A stretch of 40,612 bases of DNA from Bacteroidota bacterium (GCA_023458415.1 JAEWZO010000019.1:1-40612); one strand, 5' to 3'. Counted from the stretch's first letter, positions 8,314-17,248 are shown. Notes: generated by a model not told the origin, from the sequence alone. Made by a program: numbers and translations.

Positions 8314-9765
8314 CTACCATTCCGTAGTATTTTTGATGCCCAGTTTTTCCGGTTCGAAAATTGGATCTTTGCCTTCTTTTTTCTGCTGTTCGTAATCTTT
8401 CAGTACTAAAAGAGCTCTTTTGTGAAGAATAATCACAGCAATTAAGTTGAACCAAGCCATTAAACCAACTCCGATATCTCCCATTGCCCAAGCCAGTCCA
8501 CCGGAACTGATAGAACCAAATACGATACTACCGACAAAAACTGCGCGCAGAAGCCAAACAATAAAAATATTTGCCTTCTTCTTACTTAAATAAAAGAGAT
8601 TGGATTCCGCAATGAAATAATACGCCATCGCAGTAGTAAAAGCAAAAAACAAAAGAGCAAAGGCGACAAAACCTTCACCAATTGAAGGAAAAGTCTGGGA
8701 AATCGCGGCCTGCGTGAATGCAGCACCTTCCTCAACACCCGGCAAATTATTTACAAGCATTTCGCCGTTTTCGCCTTTCACATTATACATTCCGGAAAAT
8801 ATAATCATGAATGCTGTCGCAGTACACACAAAAAGCGTATCAACATACACAGAAAATGCCTGCAGAATTCCCTGTTTTGCAGGATGCGATGTTGCGGCTG
8901 CAGCTGCAGCATGCGGTGCAGTTCCCTGCCCTGCTTCATTAGAATAAATCCCACGTTTAACACCCCAAATAATTGCGGAACCAATCATTCCGCCAAAAGT
9001 TGAATCGAAACCGAAAGCGGAAGAAAAAATAAGACTCAACGCTTCAGGAACTCGTGTAATATTGGAACCGATAAGGATAATCGCCATCAGAATATATGCT
9101 GCGGCCATAAAAGTTACGGCAATCTCAGAAAAACGTCCAATTCTTCTTGAACCTCCAACTAAAATTAAAAGCAAAGTTGCAGCAACAGTAATCCCGATAT
9201 ACATTCTGTTAAATCCGAAAGCATTATTCATACTTTCTGAAATACTCTGCGCCTGAACACCCGGAAGAAAAAATGTACATGCAAGAATGGTGGTTACGGC
9301 AAAAAGTACAGCATACCATTTTTTACCGATTCCCTTTTCGATGTAATAAGCAGGTCCACCACGGTACTCACCATTTTTCTCAATTTTATAGACCTGTCCC
9401 AATGTAGCTTCTACAAAAGCAGTTGCGCTACCGAGAAAAGCGATAATCCACATCCAAAAAATTGCACCAGGACCGCCCAACGCAATCGCCGTAGCAACTC
9501 CTGCAATATTTCCGGTACCAACACGTCCTGCAATTGCAATAGAAAACGCCTGAAACGGTGAAACTCCTTTATCGTTGGATCCTTCCTGAAACAGTTGCTT
9601 CAGCATATTTTTGAACAGACGAATCTGCAAAAATCTGGTTTTGATACTAAGATACAGTCCAAGAAAAATACAAAGTGCGATAAGTGCATAAGACCAAATA
9701 ATATCGTTGGCTGTGGTAACCAGCTGTTCAACAAAAACTGGTGCAAGTAGTGTGTTTATATGCAT
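8314..9765 (-). CDS. AGCS-family sodium:alanine/amino-acid symporter
   Basis: 483 residues from ATG 9765 (MHINTLLAPVFVEQLVTTAN). About ten to eleven membrane segments follow, with AGCS signatures VSPFQAFSIAIAGRVGTGNI near the N-terminus and GVKRGIYSNEAGQGTAPHAA in the middle. The family imports alanine, glycine or related amino acids with sodium. A longer reading frame reaches a GTG at 9828, but that 21-residue extension is polar and low in complexity, so I prefer the ATG. The C-terminus (YEQQKKEGKDPIFEPEKLGI) is a short cytosolic tail. It heads the run of minus-strand genes down to 4869 but is not obviously related to glycan synthesis. Confidence 0.92.
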   Translation of the reverse strand: MHINTLLAPVFVEQLVTTANDIIWSYALIALCIFLGLYLSIKTRFLQIRLFKNMLKQLFQEGSNDKGVSPFQAFSIAIAGRVGTGNIAGVATAIALGGPGAIFWMWIIAFLGSATAFVEATLGQVYKIEKNGEYRGGPAYYIEKGIGKKWYAVLFAVTTILACTFFLPGVQAQSISESMNNAFGFNRMYIGITVAATLLLILVGGSRRIGRFSEIAVTFMAAAYILMAIILIGSNITRVPEALSLIFSSAFGFDSTFGGMIGSAIIWGVKRGIYSNEAGQGTAPHAAAAAATSHPAKQGILQAFSVYVDTLFVCTATAFMIIFSGMYNVKGENGEMLVNNLPGVEEGAAFTQAAISQTFPSIGEGFVAFALLFFAFTTAMAYYFIAESNLFYLSKKKANIFIVWLLRAVFVGSIVFGSISSGGLAWAMGDIGVGLMAWFNLIAVIILHKRALLVLKDYEQQKKEGKDPIFEPEKLGIKNTTEW

Positions 9766-9876
9766 CGGCTGCAAAAATTTTTCGTTAATGATACGATTTT
9801 TTTTAGAATTTCTTTCGGAATATTCCACTCAATTCAAGAGTAAAGAACCTCTACTTCTTATTATTGACTTCCGTTT

Positions 9877-12732
9877 TTAATGTGCTTCCAGCCAGTTTTT
9901 CCCGACTCCGACTTCAACCAAAAGCGGAACTTCGGTGTCTATCGCACTTTCCATTTCTGTTTTAATGAGTTTTGATGCGGTTTCCACTTCATTTTCCGGC
10001 GATTCGAAAACAAGTTCATCATGAACCTGAAGAAGCATTTTGGTTTCCAGATTCTCTTCTTCCAGTTTTTTCTGAATATTGATCATTGCAATCTTGATAA
10101 TATCCGCTGCAGAACCCTGAATAGGCGCATTTACAGCATTTCTTTCGGCGTGACCTTTCACCACAAAATTACCCGAATTGATGTCTTTTAAGTGGCGTTT
10201 TCTTTTCAGAATAGTTTCCACATAACCCAGTTCTCTGGCTTTATCAACCTGTTTCGTCATCCATTCCTTCAGTTTTGGATAGGTTTTGTAATATTCCTCG
10301 ATCATCTGTTTGGCTTCCGTTCTGGAAAGTCCGGTCTGTTCCGCCAAACCAAATGCTCCCTGTCCGTAAATAATACCGAAATTCACCGTTTTTGCCTGTG
10401 AACGCTGCATTTTTGACACTTCTTCCAACGGAACATTGAACAATTTAGAAGCCGTAGAAGCATGAATATCTTCTCCTTTCTTAAACGCTTCAATCATGTT
10501 TTCTTCACCGGCGATTTCTGCTATCAGTCGAAGTTCAATCTGAGAATAATCCGCGGAAATCAGTTTCTGACCGGGATCAGCAACAAAAGCACCGCGAATC
10601 TGCTGTCCGCGAAGTGTTCGGATCGGAATATTCTGAAGGTTTGGGTTTACTGATGCTAATCGTCCTGTTGCAGCCGTAGTTTGCGAGAAATTGGTATGAA
10701 CGCGGTTGTCATCTTTGTCAATTTGAGACGGTAATGCGTCAACATAGGTTGATTTCAGTTTCTGATAGGTTCTGTACTCCAGAATATGCGGAATAATTTC
10801 ATGTTTTGAGGCCAGTTTCTGCAACACATCTTCGGAAGTTTGATACTGTCCGGTTTTGGTTTTTTTAGCTTTCGGATCCAGCTGCATTTTATCGAAAAGA
10901 ATTTCGCCCAACTGCCTTGGTGAATTCATATTAAACTCTTCGCCCGAAAGTTCAAAAATCTTGGCTTCAAGCTGTTTAAGGTCATTTTCAAGGTCCGTAC
11001 TTTCCTGTTTCAGCCAGTTTTCATCAAGGGAAATTCCGGCAAGTTCCATTTTCGCCAACACTTCCATCAAAGGCATCTCCACTTTATAGAATAAATCTTC
11101 AAGGTTTTCTTTCTTCAGCTGCGGAGCAAAAATTTCGTACAGCTGAAACGTAACATCAGCATCTTCCGCTGCGTAATCCGTCTGCGTTTTTAAATCTGCA
11201 TCACGGAAACTTCCCTGATTTTTTCCTTTTTTACCGATAATGGTTTCAATGGAAACCGGTTTATAATTCAGGTAAATCTCTGAAAGATAATCCATTCCGT
11301 GTCTTCCGTCCGGATTCAGAAGGTAATGCGCAATCATGGTATCAAAAAGATTTCCTTTGATTTCAACACCATAAAGATTCAGAATTTTATAATCGAATTT
11401 AAGATTATGCGCAATTTTCAACACCTCTTCTTTTTCAAAAAACGGCTTGAAAATTTCAAGTGTCGCCAAACATTCGTCCCTGTTTTCGGAAAGCGGAATG
11501 TAATAGGCCAAACCTTTTTTGTAAGAAAAACTCATCCCGACAAGTTCGGCTTCCATTTCGTTGAGCGAAGTTGTTTCCGTATCAAAACAAACCACACGCT
11601 GCTTCATCAGATTTTCAACGAGAATTTGCTGCGCCTTTGCTGTATCAATGAACTGATACAGATGATCATTCTGTTCGATCGTTGATTTGGAGGAAGTTGC
11701 ATGATCCAACTCTTCAAAATTCGCAAACAAATCCAACTGAACCGACTGATTTCCGGACGCCGGCTGTTTGTCGTAACGGGAAATTTTGTTTGGATCTACT
11801 TCAGCTCCGCCAAGTTGCTGCGATGCTGAAACTGTTTCTGCCGGTGCAAAAGCCCGGTACAAATCTTCGTACATTCTGCGGAATTCCACTTCTCCGAACA
11901 CTTCTCTAACTTTTTCAAAATCGGGAGTTTCAAGATCGTAATAATGCTGTTCAAACTCAACCGGAACATCACAGATAATCGTCGCAAGTTTCTTAGAGAG
12001 AATTCCTCTTTCCGCCGAAGCTTCTACTTTTTCCTTCAGTTTTCCTTTCAGCTGGTCGGTATTTGCCAGAAGGTTTTCAATGGAACCGAATTGCTTCAGA
12101 AACTTCATTGCCGTTTTCTCACCAACGCCTTCTAATCCCGGAATATTATCCACCGCATCGCCCATCATTGCGAGAAAATCGATTACCTGCTTAGGATCTT
12201 CTATTTCATATTTGGCTTTGATTTCTTCAACCCCGAGAATTTCAACATCACCGCCTTTCAGTCCGGGTTTATAAATTTTTATTTTATCCGTCACCAACTG
12301 CCCGAAATCCTTATCCGGAGTCACCATAAATACGCTGTAATCTTCCTTTTCGGCTTTGCAGGCAATGGTTGCGATAACGTCATCGGCTTCATAACCTTCC
12401 ACTCCCAAAATCGGAATTTTCATTGCTTCAAGAATCTTATGAATATACGGAACAGCAATTCTGATGGCTTCCGGAGTTTCGCTGCGATTGGCTTTGTAAT
12501 CGGCAAAATCCGCCGTTCTTACATTTTCTCTTCCGACATCAAAAACCACTGCCAAATGGGAAGGTTTTTCCTTTCTGATCAGTTGAATAAGTGAATTGGT
12601 GAATCCGAAAATCGCAGACGTGTCCATTCCTTTCGAAGTGAGTCTTGGATTACGGATTAGAGCGTAATAGCCGCGGAAAATCATCGCATACGCATCAATA
12701 AGATAAAGGCGTTTATCGTTGTTGTGTGACAT
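9877..12732 (-). CDS. polA: DNA polymerase I
   Basis: 951 residues from ATG 12732 (MSHNNDKRLYLIDAYAMIFR). All three domains are present: an N-terminal 5' nuclease (VVFDVGRENVRTADFADYKA, GYEADDVIATIA, MMGDAVDNIPGLEGVGEKTA), a 3'-5' exonuclease with its acidic residues kept (VCFDTETTSLNEME, HNLKFDYKILN, DYAAEDADVTFQLYE), so proofreading is probably active, and the polymerase (SADYSQIELRLIAEIAGEE, RSQAKTVNFGIIYGQ, LLQVHDELVFESPE). It fills gaps in repair and removes Okazaki primers. An ATG further upstream (12816) is rejected because the -7 box at 12737-12744 lies downstream of it. That box is only 4 nt before ATG 12732, so the mRNA may be leaderless. Confidence 0.97.
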   Translation of the reverse strand: MSHNNDKRLYLIDAYAMIFRGYYALIRNPRLTSKGMDTSAIFGFTNSLIQLIRKEKPSHLAVVFDVGRENVRTADFADYKANRSETPEAIRIAVPYIHKILEAMKIPILGVEGYEADDVIATIACKAEKEDYSVFMVTPDKDFGQLVTDKIKIYKPGLKGGDVEILGVEEIKAKYEIEDPKQVIDFLAMMGDAVDNIPGLEGVGEKTAMKFLKQFGSIENLLANTDQLKGKLKEKVEASAERGILSKKLATIICDVPVEFEQHYYDLETPDFEKVREVFGEVEFRRMYEDLYRAFAPAETVSASQQLGGAEVDPNKISRYDKQPASGNQSVQLDLFANFEELDHATSSKSTIEQNDHLYQFIDTAKAQQILVENLMKQRVVCFDTETTSLNEMEAELVGMSFSYKKGLAYYIPLSENRDECLATLEIFKPFFEKEEVLKIAHNLKFDYKILNLYGVEIKGNLFDTMIAHYLLNPDGRHGMDYLSEIYLNYKPVSIETIIGKKGKNQGSFRDADLKTQTDYAAEDADVTFQLYEIFAPQLKKENLEDLFYKVEMPLMEVLAKMELAGISLDENWLKQESTDLENDLKQLEAKIFELSGEEFNMNSPRQLGEILFDKMQLDPKAKKTKTGQYQTSEDVLQKLASKHEIIPHILEYRTYQKLKSTYVDALPSQIDKDDNRVHTNFSQTTAATGRLASVNPNLQNIPIRTLRGQQIRGAFVADPGQKLISADYSQIELRLIAEIAGEENMIEAFKKGEDIHASTASKLFNVPLEEVSKMQRSQAKTVNFGIIYGQGAFGLAEQTGLSRTEAKQMIEEYYKTYPKLKEWMTKQVDKARELGYVETILKRKRHLKDINSGNFVVKGHAERNAVNAPIQGSAADIIKIAMINIQKKLEEENLETKMLLQVHDELVFESPENEVETASKLIKTEMESAIDTEVPLLVEVGVGKNWLEAH

Positions 12733-12736
12733 AGAA

Positions 12737-12744
12737 CAAAGATA
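12737..12744 (-). promoter_or_regulatory. -7 promoter box of polA, 4 nt before the ATG
   Basis: On the minus strand TATCTTTG is followed by TTCT and then the ATG. A TTG about 17 nt upstream of the box, within CCTTGTTATTACGG, could be the -33 element. This sets the polA start and predicts a leaderless transcript. Confidence 0.6.
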
Positions 12745-12838
12745 GAAAAAAGCCGTAATAACAAGGTCTCTGTCTATAGATTTCAGATTCACTTTCCTCA
12801 GAAAATCAAACAACATGAATCGGATAACACTTTTTCCG

Positions 12839-12846
12839 TATTTTTG
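12839..12846 (+). promoter_or_regulatory. -7 promoter box of the HipA-like kinase gene, 4 nt before the ATG
   Basis: TATTTTTG matches TAnnTTTG and is followed by AAAA and ATG at 12851, the same spacing as polA on the other strand. The two promoters stand back to back in a 118-bp gap. Confidence 0.55.
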
Positions 12847-12850
12847 AAAA

Positions 12851-13633
12851 ATGGTGAAAGACCTTCAACTTCGTACCGTTACGGTTATGCGTTACATTCT
12901 GCCTCTTCGTGAGGGCGGAAGTTTGCCGGCTTTAGCGGAAGCGGATGACGATTTTAAATATGTACTGAAATTCCGTGGCGGTGGTCACGGCGTGAAAATG
13001 CTGATTTCGGAACTTTTGGGCGGAAAAATTGCTGAAGTTTTAGGTCTGCAGATTCCGGAACTGGTTTTTGCGAATCTTGATGTGGATTTCGGCAGAACTG
13101 AAGGCGATGAAGAAATTCAGGATTTGCTGAAGTTTTCTGAAGGTCTGAATCTCGGACTGCATTATCTTTCTGGTGCTATTGCGTTTGACACCAGTGTAAA
13201 AATTGATCATTATTTGGCCTCAAAAATTGTTTGGTTGGATGCTTTTATCACCAATATTGACCGCACTTACAAAAACACCAATCTTTTGATGTGGCACAAA
13301 GAACTTTGGGTGATTGATAATGGCGCTTCATTTTATTTTCATCATAACTGGCAAAATTTTGACGCCGCAGCAAAAACACCTTTTAAATACATTAAAGATC
13401 ACGTGTTGCTTCCAAGTGCTTCAAAACTAGAAGAAGCCGATGCTTTTGCGAAGTCCGTTCTTAACGAAGAAATTTTCCGTGAAATTGTAAACCTTATTCC
13501 GGAAGAATGGCTGCAGTGGGACGATGTAGATGAAAATCCGGAAGAAATCCGGGAAGTGTATTTTCAGTTTATGAAAACACGGCTGGAACATTCTGAAATA
13601 TTTGTAAACGAAGCGAAAAATGCAAGAGGATAA
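12851..13633 (+). CDS. HipA-like kinase, stand-alone (HipA_2 type)
   Basis: 260 residues. YVLKFRGGGHGVKMLISELL (37-56) gives the phosphate-anchoring Lys40, a Gly-rich loop and a probable helix-C Glu54; IAEVLGLQIPEL (60-71) matches the HipA family phrase. FITNIDRTYKNTNLL (132-146) is the catalytic loop with Asp137 and Asn142/Asn144, and LWVIDNGASF (152-161) carries the metal-binding Asp156. All kinase residues I can check are kept. Unlike toxin HipA it lacks the N-terminal HipA domain, and no HipB-like DNA-binding partner is nearby. The next gene, DUF3037, overlaps it by 14 nt and is the obvious partner. No function is established for this subfamily as far as I know. It sits between polA and pcrA but on the opposite strand. 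Confidence 0.83.
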   Translation: MVKDLQLRTVTVMRYILPLREGGSLPALAEADDDFKYVLKFRGGGHGVKMLISELLGGKIAEVLGLQIPELVFANLDVDFGRTEGDEEIQDLLKFSEGLNLGLHYLSGAIAFDTSVKIDHYLASKIVWLDAFITNIDRTYKNTNLLMWHKELWVIDNGASFYFHHNWQNFDAAAKTPFKYIKDHVLLPSASKLEEADAFAKSVLNEEIFREIVNLIPEEWLQWDDVDENPEEIREVYFQFMKTRLEHSEIFVNEAKNARG

Positions 13634-14003
13634 AATTTACGAATACGCCGTAATCCGTTTGGTTCCAAAGGTTGAGAGAGAAGAATTTTTCAATATCGGG
13701 CTGGTTATGTTTTCGAAAAAGGAGAAATTCATCCGGGTGGAATTTCATATCTGCAAAGACAAATTTGCATTGATGCACAGCAAAGTCGATTATGAAGATG
13801 TTCAGCACAATCTGGAAAGTTTCCAAAAAATTGCAAATGGTGACAAAGATGGAGGACCGATTGCGCAGCTCGATATTCCTGAAAGGTTTCGCTGGTTAAC
13901 GGCCGTAAGAAGTGCGGTTGTTCAAACTTCCAGACCTCATCCGGGAAAATCGAAGAATCTGGATAAAACTTTTGAGAGATTGTTCGAAGAACTGGTGAAA
14001 TAA
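13620..14003 (+). CDS. DUF3037 domain protein, partner of the HipA-like kinase
   Basis: 127 residues starting MQEDKIYEYAVIRLVPKVER. The core EREEFFNIGLVMFSKKEKFI and the later PERFRWLTAVRSAVVQTSRP are what I recognise of DUF3037. No signal peptide, membrane segment or DNA-binding motif is visible, so it is a small soluble protein. Its ATG lies inside the last codons of the kinase gene (14-nt overlap), so the two are co-translated and probably act together; kinase-adjacent DUF3037 genes recur in bacteria to my knowledge. It could be a substrate, adaptor or inhibitor of the kinase. The 24-nt gap to the convergent pcrA gene holds no clear terminator hairpin. Confidence 0.82.
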   Translation: MQEDKIYEYAVIRLVPKVEREEFFNIGLVMFSKKEKFIRVEFHICKDKFALMHSKVDYEDVQHNLESFQKIANGDKDGGPIAQLDIPERFRWLTAVRSAVVQTSRPHPGKSKNLDKTFERLFEELVK

Positions 14004-14027
14004 AATCGCTTGGCGCGTTTCCTTAAC

Positions 14028-16370
14028 TTAGATTTTCGTAAGTTTTGCAAACTTCAGAATTAGATTTTTTTCGCCTTCGTGCTGAAAAATCACTTTTGCT
14101 TTTACGTTTTCAGGATCAGTTCCGTCGAGGAAAGCTACTTCGCCAATTCCGAAACGGTCGTGACGCACCTTATCACCCACTTCAATATTCTCGGAAGATT
14201 TTCCGCTCGGATTGATGATTTTTGCCGTGGCAATCGGTTTCAGATTTTTTGCAATTTCTTTCGGTTTTGCTTTAGAACCTTCGGAAACCTGAATTTTTCT
14301 TTTCGGCTGAACCTTATTGAAAGATCTTGGCTCTTCCGGAAATTCATCAAAAATATTGGATTTCAACCCGGAATGATTCACAAAACGGCTTTCAACAGCA
14401 GGATTTATCAGTTCAATATAATCGGCGTCCACTTCACTTAGAAATCTTGAAGGTTCTGCATCGGTAATTTTTCCCCACTGAAATCGTGAAACCGCATAAG
14501 TAAAAAACGCCTGCTTTTCCGCTCTGGTTAAGGCAACGTAAAACAAACGGCGTTCTTCTTCAAGTTCTTCACGTGTGGATGAGCTCATGAAACTTGGAAA
14601 AAGATTTTCTTCCAGCCCAACCAAATGAACCACCGGAAATTCCAGACCTTTGGAAAGGTGAATAGTCATTAGCGAAACCATATCGCCGGAATCTTTCTGT
14701 TTGTCCTGTGTATCGGCGGAAAGCGCAATATTTTCAAGAAAATTGGAAAGCGAAGGGTCGCCGTCTTCCAGCTGCATCTGCTCATCAATGAAACCCTGCA
14801 TGGAGTTCATCAATTCCTGAACGTTTTCCACACGGGAAATGCCTTCCGGAGTTTGATCGTCTTTCAGAAATTTAATAAGTCCGCTCCGTTTAGCTACTTC
14901 CATAGCTACAGAATAAGCAGTTTCGGTTTTGAGCATCACCTGAAACGCTTTTATCATCGACCAAAAATCGGCTAGTTTGGTAATAATTCCGTTATTCAGA
15001 CCCAATTGCGGAGAATAAAATCCAAGATTATCCAGAACCTGCGAAACGGGAATATTCTGTGAATCGGCAAAAACAATGAGTTTATTTTGTGTAGTTTCAC
15101 CAATTCCACGCGCCGGATAATTGATAATCCGCATCAGCGCTTCGGAATCATTTTCGTTGATTAACAGTCGTAAATAACCGAGTAAATCCTTCACTTCCTT
15201 TCTTTGATAGAACGACAAGCCGCCATAAACCCGGTACGGTATATTTTTTCGTCTCAGTGCATCTTCAAAAGCACGCGTCTGAGAATTGGTTCGGTAAAGA
15301 ATAGCAAAATCTTCAAATTTTCTCTGATCGCGGTTGTGAAGTTCCCAAATATTTCCGGCTACGAAATTCGCTTCATCAGCATCGGAAAGCGAACGGTACA
15401 CTTTAATTTTTTCACCGATTTCATTATCCGAAAAAACATTCTTCTTGAACTGCTGAACGTTTTTGGAAATCACGACATTGGCTGCATTTACGATATTTTG
15501 GGTGGAACGGTAATTCTGCTCCAGTGAAACAGTTACTGCATCCGGATAATCTTTCTTGAAATTCAGAATATTATAAATATTCGCGCCACGGAACGAGTAA
15601 ATCGACTGTGCATCATCGCCCACCACGCAAATATTTTCAAATTTTGAAGCCAACGCTTTTACAATGAGATACTGCGAATGGTTTGTATCCTGATACTCAT
15701 CCACCAAAATATAGCGGAAACGGTCCTGATATTTTGCCAAAACTTCCGGAAATCTCGTCAGCAATTCATTGGTTTTCAGCAGCAAATCATCAAAATCCAT
15801 TGCGCCGTTGCGGAAACACTGTTCTACATATTTCTGATAAATCTGTCCGAGCAATTTCATGTTGGCGCGTTCATCAGCTTCGATTAACTCAGGATTACTG
15901 AAATATGCTTTTACGGTAATCAGATTGTTTTTATACGTCGATATTCTGCTCTGAACTTTTTTCGGTTTGTATAAATCAGAATCAATATTCAGATCTTTAA
16001 TTACCTTTTTGATGACATTCAGAGAATCCTGCTGATCGTAAATCGTAAAATTAGAAGGATAACCCAAATAATGAGCTTCACTCCGAAGAATTCTCGCAAA
16101 AACCGAGTGAAAAGTTCCCATCCAAATGGATTTTGCATCACTCTCTCCCACTACTTTTGCGATACGTTCTTTCATTTCCTTTGCGGCCTTGTTCGTAAAC
16201 GTTAAAGCCAGAATATTGAAAGGATCAACTCCGTTCGTAATCAAATGCGCAATACGCATCGTGAGGACGCGCGTTTTTCCAGAACCTGCACCTGCAAGAA
16301 CCATTAAAGGCCCATTGATTGTGGTTACGGCTTCGTATTGATTTTCGTTGAGTCCTTTCAGATAATCCAT
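14028..16370 (-). CDS. pcrA: UvrD/PcrA/Rep-family DNA helicase
   Basis: 780 residues beginning MDYLKGLNENQYEAVTTING. SF1A helicase motifs occur in order: Q motif LNENQYEAV, Walker A LAGAGSGKTRVL, TFTNKAAKEM (Ia), ILVDEYQDTN (II), VVGDDAQSIYSFRGA (III), LEQNYRST (IV), VSLMTIHLSKGLEF (V) and LFYVALTRAEKQ (VI). The C-terminus, VGDKVRHDRFGIGEVAFLDG to the end, is the Tudor-like fold found in PcrA/UvrD that contacts RNA polymerase. It is a 3'-5' helicase for nucleotide excision and mismatch repair and for clearing stalled forks and transcription complexes. Sequence alone does not decide between the names uvrD and pcrA. Its -7 box overlaps the terminator of the upstream cold-shock-domain gene. Confidence 0.95.
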   Translation of the reverse strand: MDYLKGLNENQYEAVTTINGPLMVLAGAGSGKTRVLTMRIAHLITNGVDPFNILALTFTNKAAKEMKERIAKVVGESDAKSIWMGTFHSVFARILRSEAHYLGYPSNFTIYDQQDSLNVIKKVIKDLNIDSDLYKPKKVQSRISTYKNNLITVKAYFSNPELIEADERANMKLLGQIYQKYVEQCFRNGAMDFDDLLLKTNELLTRFPEVLAKYQDRFRYILVDEYQDTNHSQYLIVKALASKFENICVVGDDAQSIYSFRGANIYNILNFKKDYPDAVTVSLEQNYRSTQNIVNAANVVISKNVQQFKKNVFSDNEIGEKIKVYRSLSDADEANFVAGNIWELHNRDQRKFEDFAILYRTNSQTRAFEDALRRKNIPYRVYGGLSFYQRKEVKDLLGYLRLLINENDSEALMRIINYPARGIGETTQNKLIVFADSQNIPVSQVLDNLGFYSPQLGLNNGIITKLADFWSMIKAFQVMLKTETAYSVAMEVAKRSGLIKFLKDDQTPEGISRVENVQELMNSMQGFIDEQMQLEDGDPSLSNFLENIALSADTQDKQKDSGDMVSLMTIHLSKGLEFPVVHLVGLEENLFPSFMSSSTREELEEERRLFYVALTRAEKQAFFTYAVSRFQWGKITDAEPSRFLSEVDADYIELINPAVESRFVNHSGLKSNIFDEFPEEPRSFNKVQPKRKIQVSEGSKAKPKEIAKNLKPIATAKIINPSGKSSENIEVGDKVRHDRFGIGEVAFLDGTDPENVKAKVIFQHEGEKNLILKFAKLTKI

Positions 16371-16405
16371 CTTCGTAATTGGGAAATTTTTGAAATAAAG
16401 AGATA

Positions 16406-16413
16406 CAAAAATA
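16406..16413 (-). promoter_or_regulatory. -7 promoter box of pcrA, overlapping an upstream terminator
   Basis: On the minus strand TATTTTTG, 35 nt before the pcrA ATG, is made from the end of the hairpin stem and the T tract that terminate the upstream gene. Confidence 0.5.
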
Positions 16414-16443
16414 GCTTTTTAGAGGTAATTTCCAAAAAGCTAT
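16406..16443 (-). terminator. Intrinsic terminator of the cold-shock-domain gene
   Basis: A perfect 10-bp inverted repeat (ATAGCTTTTT with AAAAAGCTAT, 16411-16420 and 16434-16443, 13-nt loop) is followed on the minus strand by TTTTGTATCTC. Confidence 0.75.
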
Positions 16444-16486
16444 ATATGATGAAGAACACAGCAGAAACTATGCTCTTTCGATATGT

Positions 16487-16921
16487 TTATTTGACAACTT
16501 TTACATTCACTGCCGAAAAACCTTTTGGTGATTTTTCTTTTTCGAATGAAACCTTGTTCCCTTTTTTCACGGGTTCATGACACGCATTTTCGTGGAAGAA
16601 AACATTGTCTCCGGTTTTATTTTCTGTGATGAAGCCATAACCTTTGTCGCTCAGGAAAGAAACGATTCCGGTTTTCTCCAACTCTTCAGGTTCAATAGGA
16701 GCTGCGCCCAACTGAATATCATCAAGACTTGTTTCTTCACGTTCGCGCTGATCTGGCGGAACACTGGTTAACTGGCCGAATTCATCCACATACATGAACA
16801 GTTCCTCGGCATCTTTACCTTTGTTGTTGTTTTCTTTGCGCTCTTCTCTGCGAGCCGCTTTTTCTTTAAGTTTCTGTTGTTTTTTCTTAAAATTTTCTTT
16901 TTTTGAAAAAGAATCTGCCAT
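16487..16921 (-). CDS. Cold-shock-domain RNA/DNA-binding protein with charged N-terminal extension
   Basis: 144 residues. Residues 1 to about 38 (MADSFSKKENFKKKQQKLKE and on) are almost all Lys, Glu, Arg and Asn and should be an extended or helical basic arm. Residues about 40-78 are an acidic linker, and residues about 80-144 form a cold shock domain with RNP1 KGYGFIT and RNP2 NVFFHE. It therefore resembles the two-part Bacteroidota proteins annotated as cold-shock-domain proteins rather than a bare CspA of about 70 aa. The likely role is binding single-stranded RNA or DNA. The nearest -7 box is at 17064-17071, giving a leader of over 130 nt, as in classical cold-shock mRNAs. Confidence 0.9.
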   Translation of the reverse strand: MADSFSKKENFKKKQQKLKEKAARREERKENNNKGKDAEELFMYVDEFGQLTSVPPDQREREETSLDDIQLGAAPIEPEELEKTGIVSFLSDKGYGFITENKTGDNVFFHENACHEPVKKGNKVSFEKEKSPKGFSAVNVKVVK

Positions 16922-17063
16922 AAATAAATAATAAAATTTTGTAGTTAAAATAAGTAATCCGGCGTGGTGAAGCAGCGTGATAAAGAATTCAAAATGAAGA
17001 TGGATCTATGCAGAACAGGGAAATTAAGAATCTCGAAAATTGCTGCGCCGGTAAACTTTGATG

Positions 17064-17071
17064 CAAAGATA
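17064..17071 (-). promoter_or_regulatory. -7 promoter box of the cold-shock-domain gene (long leader)
   Basis: On the minus strand TATCTTTG matches TAnnTTTG exactly, 142 nt before the ATG at 16921. I see no closer box, so the 16922-17060 stretch is probably an untranslated leader. A 60-codon frame inside it (16945-17127) begins upstream of this box and is unlikely to be a gene. Confidence 0.5.
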
Positions 17072-17248
17072 CGCAAAATTAATGGATTCTGAGCGAACTG
17101 CTTTTTCAATAATCCTTTGATTTCCAATAATTAAAAACAGAATGAACTATACTTAGACAATACATGGAAATTTTGTAATAAATCCGGTATTATGTTAAAC
17201 TCAATGGGCACAATAGTTGTATTTTAGCTTACATAAAAGAATTGAAAA

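Noticed and set aside
9766..9828. GTG start giving the AGCS symporter a 21-residue extension
   Set aside because: The extension is polar and unlike AGCS N-termini, and an ATG follows directly before the normal start.
12733..12816. Longer polA frame from ATG 12816
   Set aside because: It starts upstream of the -7 box at 12737-12744 and adds residues not seen in DNA polymerase I.
12851..14003. Classical hipBA toxin-antitoxin locus
   Set aside because: The kinase lacks the HipA N-terminal domain and there is no HTH HipB gene; the partner is DUF3037.
14079..14441. Plus-strand ORFs inside pcrA, polA and other long minus-strand genes
   Set aside because: They are antisense shadows of genes with clear domains and show no family features.
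16945..17127. Minus-strand 60-codon ORF before the cold-shock-domain gene
   Set aside because: It begins upstream of the promoter box at 17064, has no recognisable features and overlaps the presumed leader.
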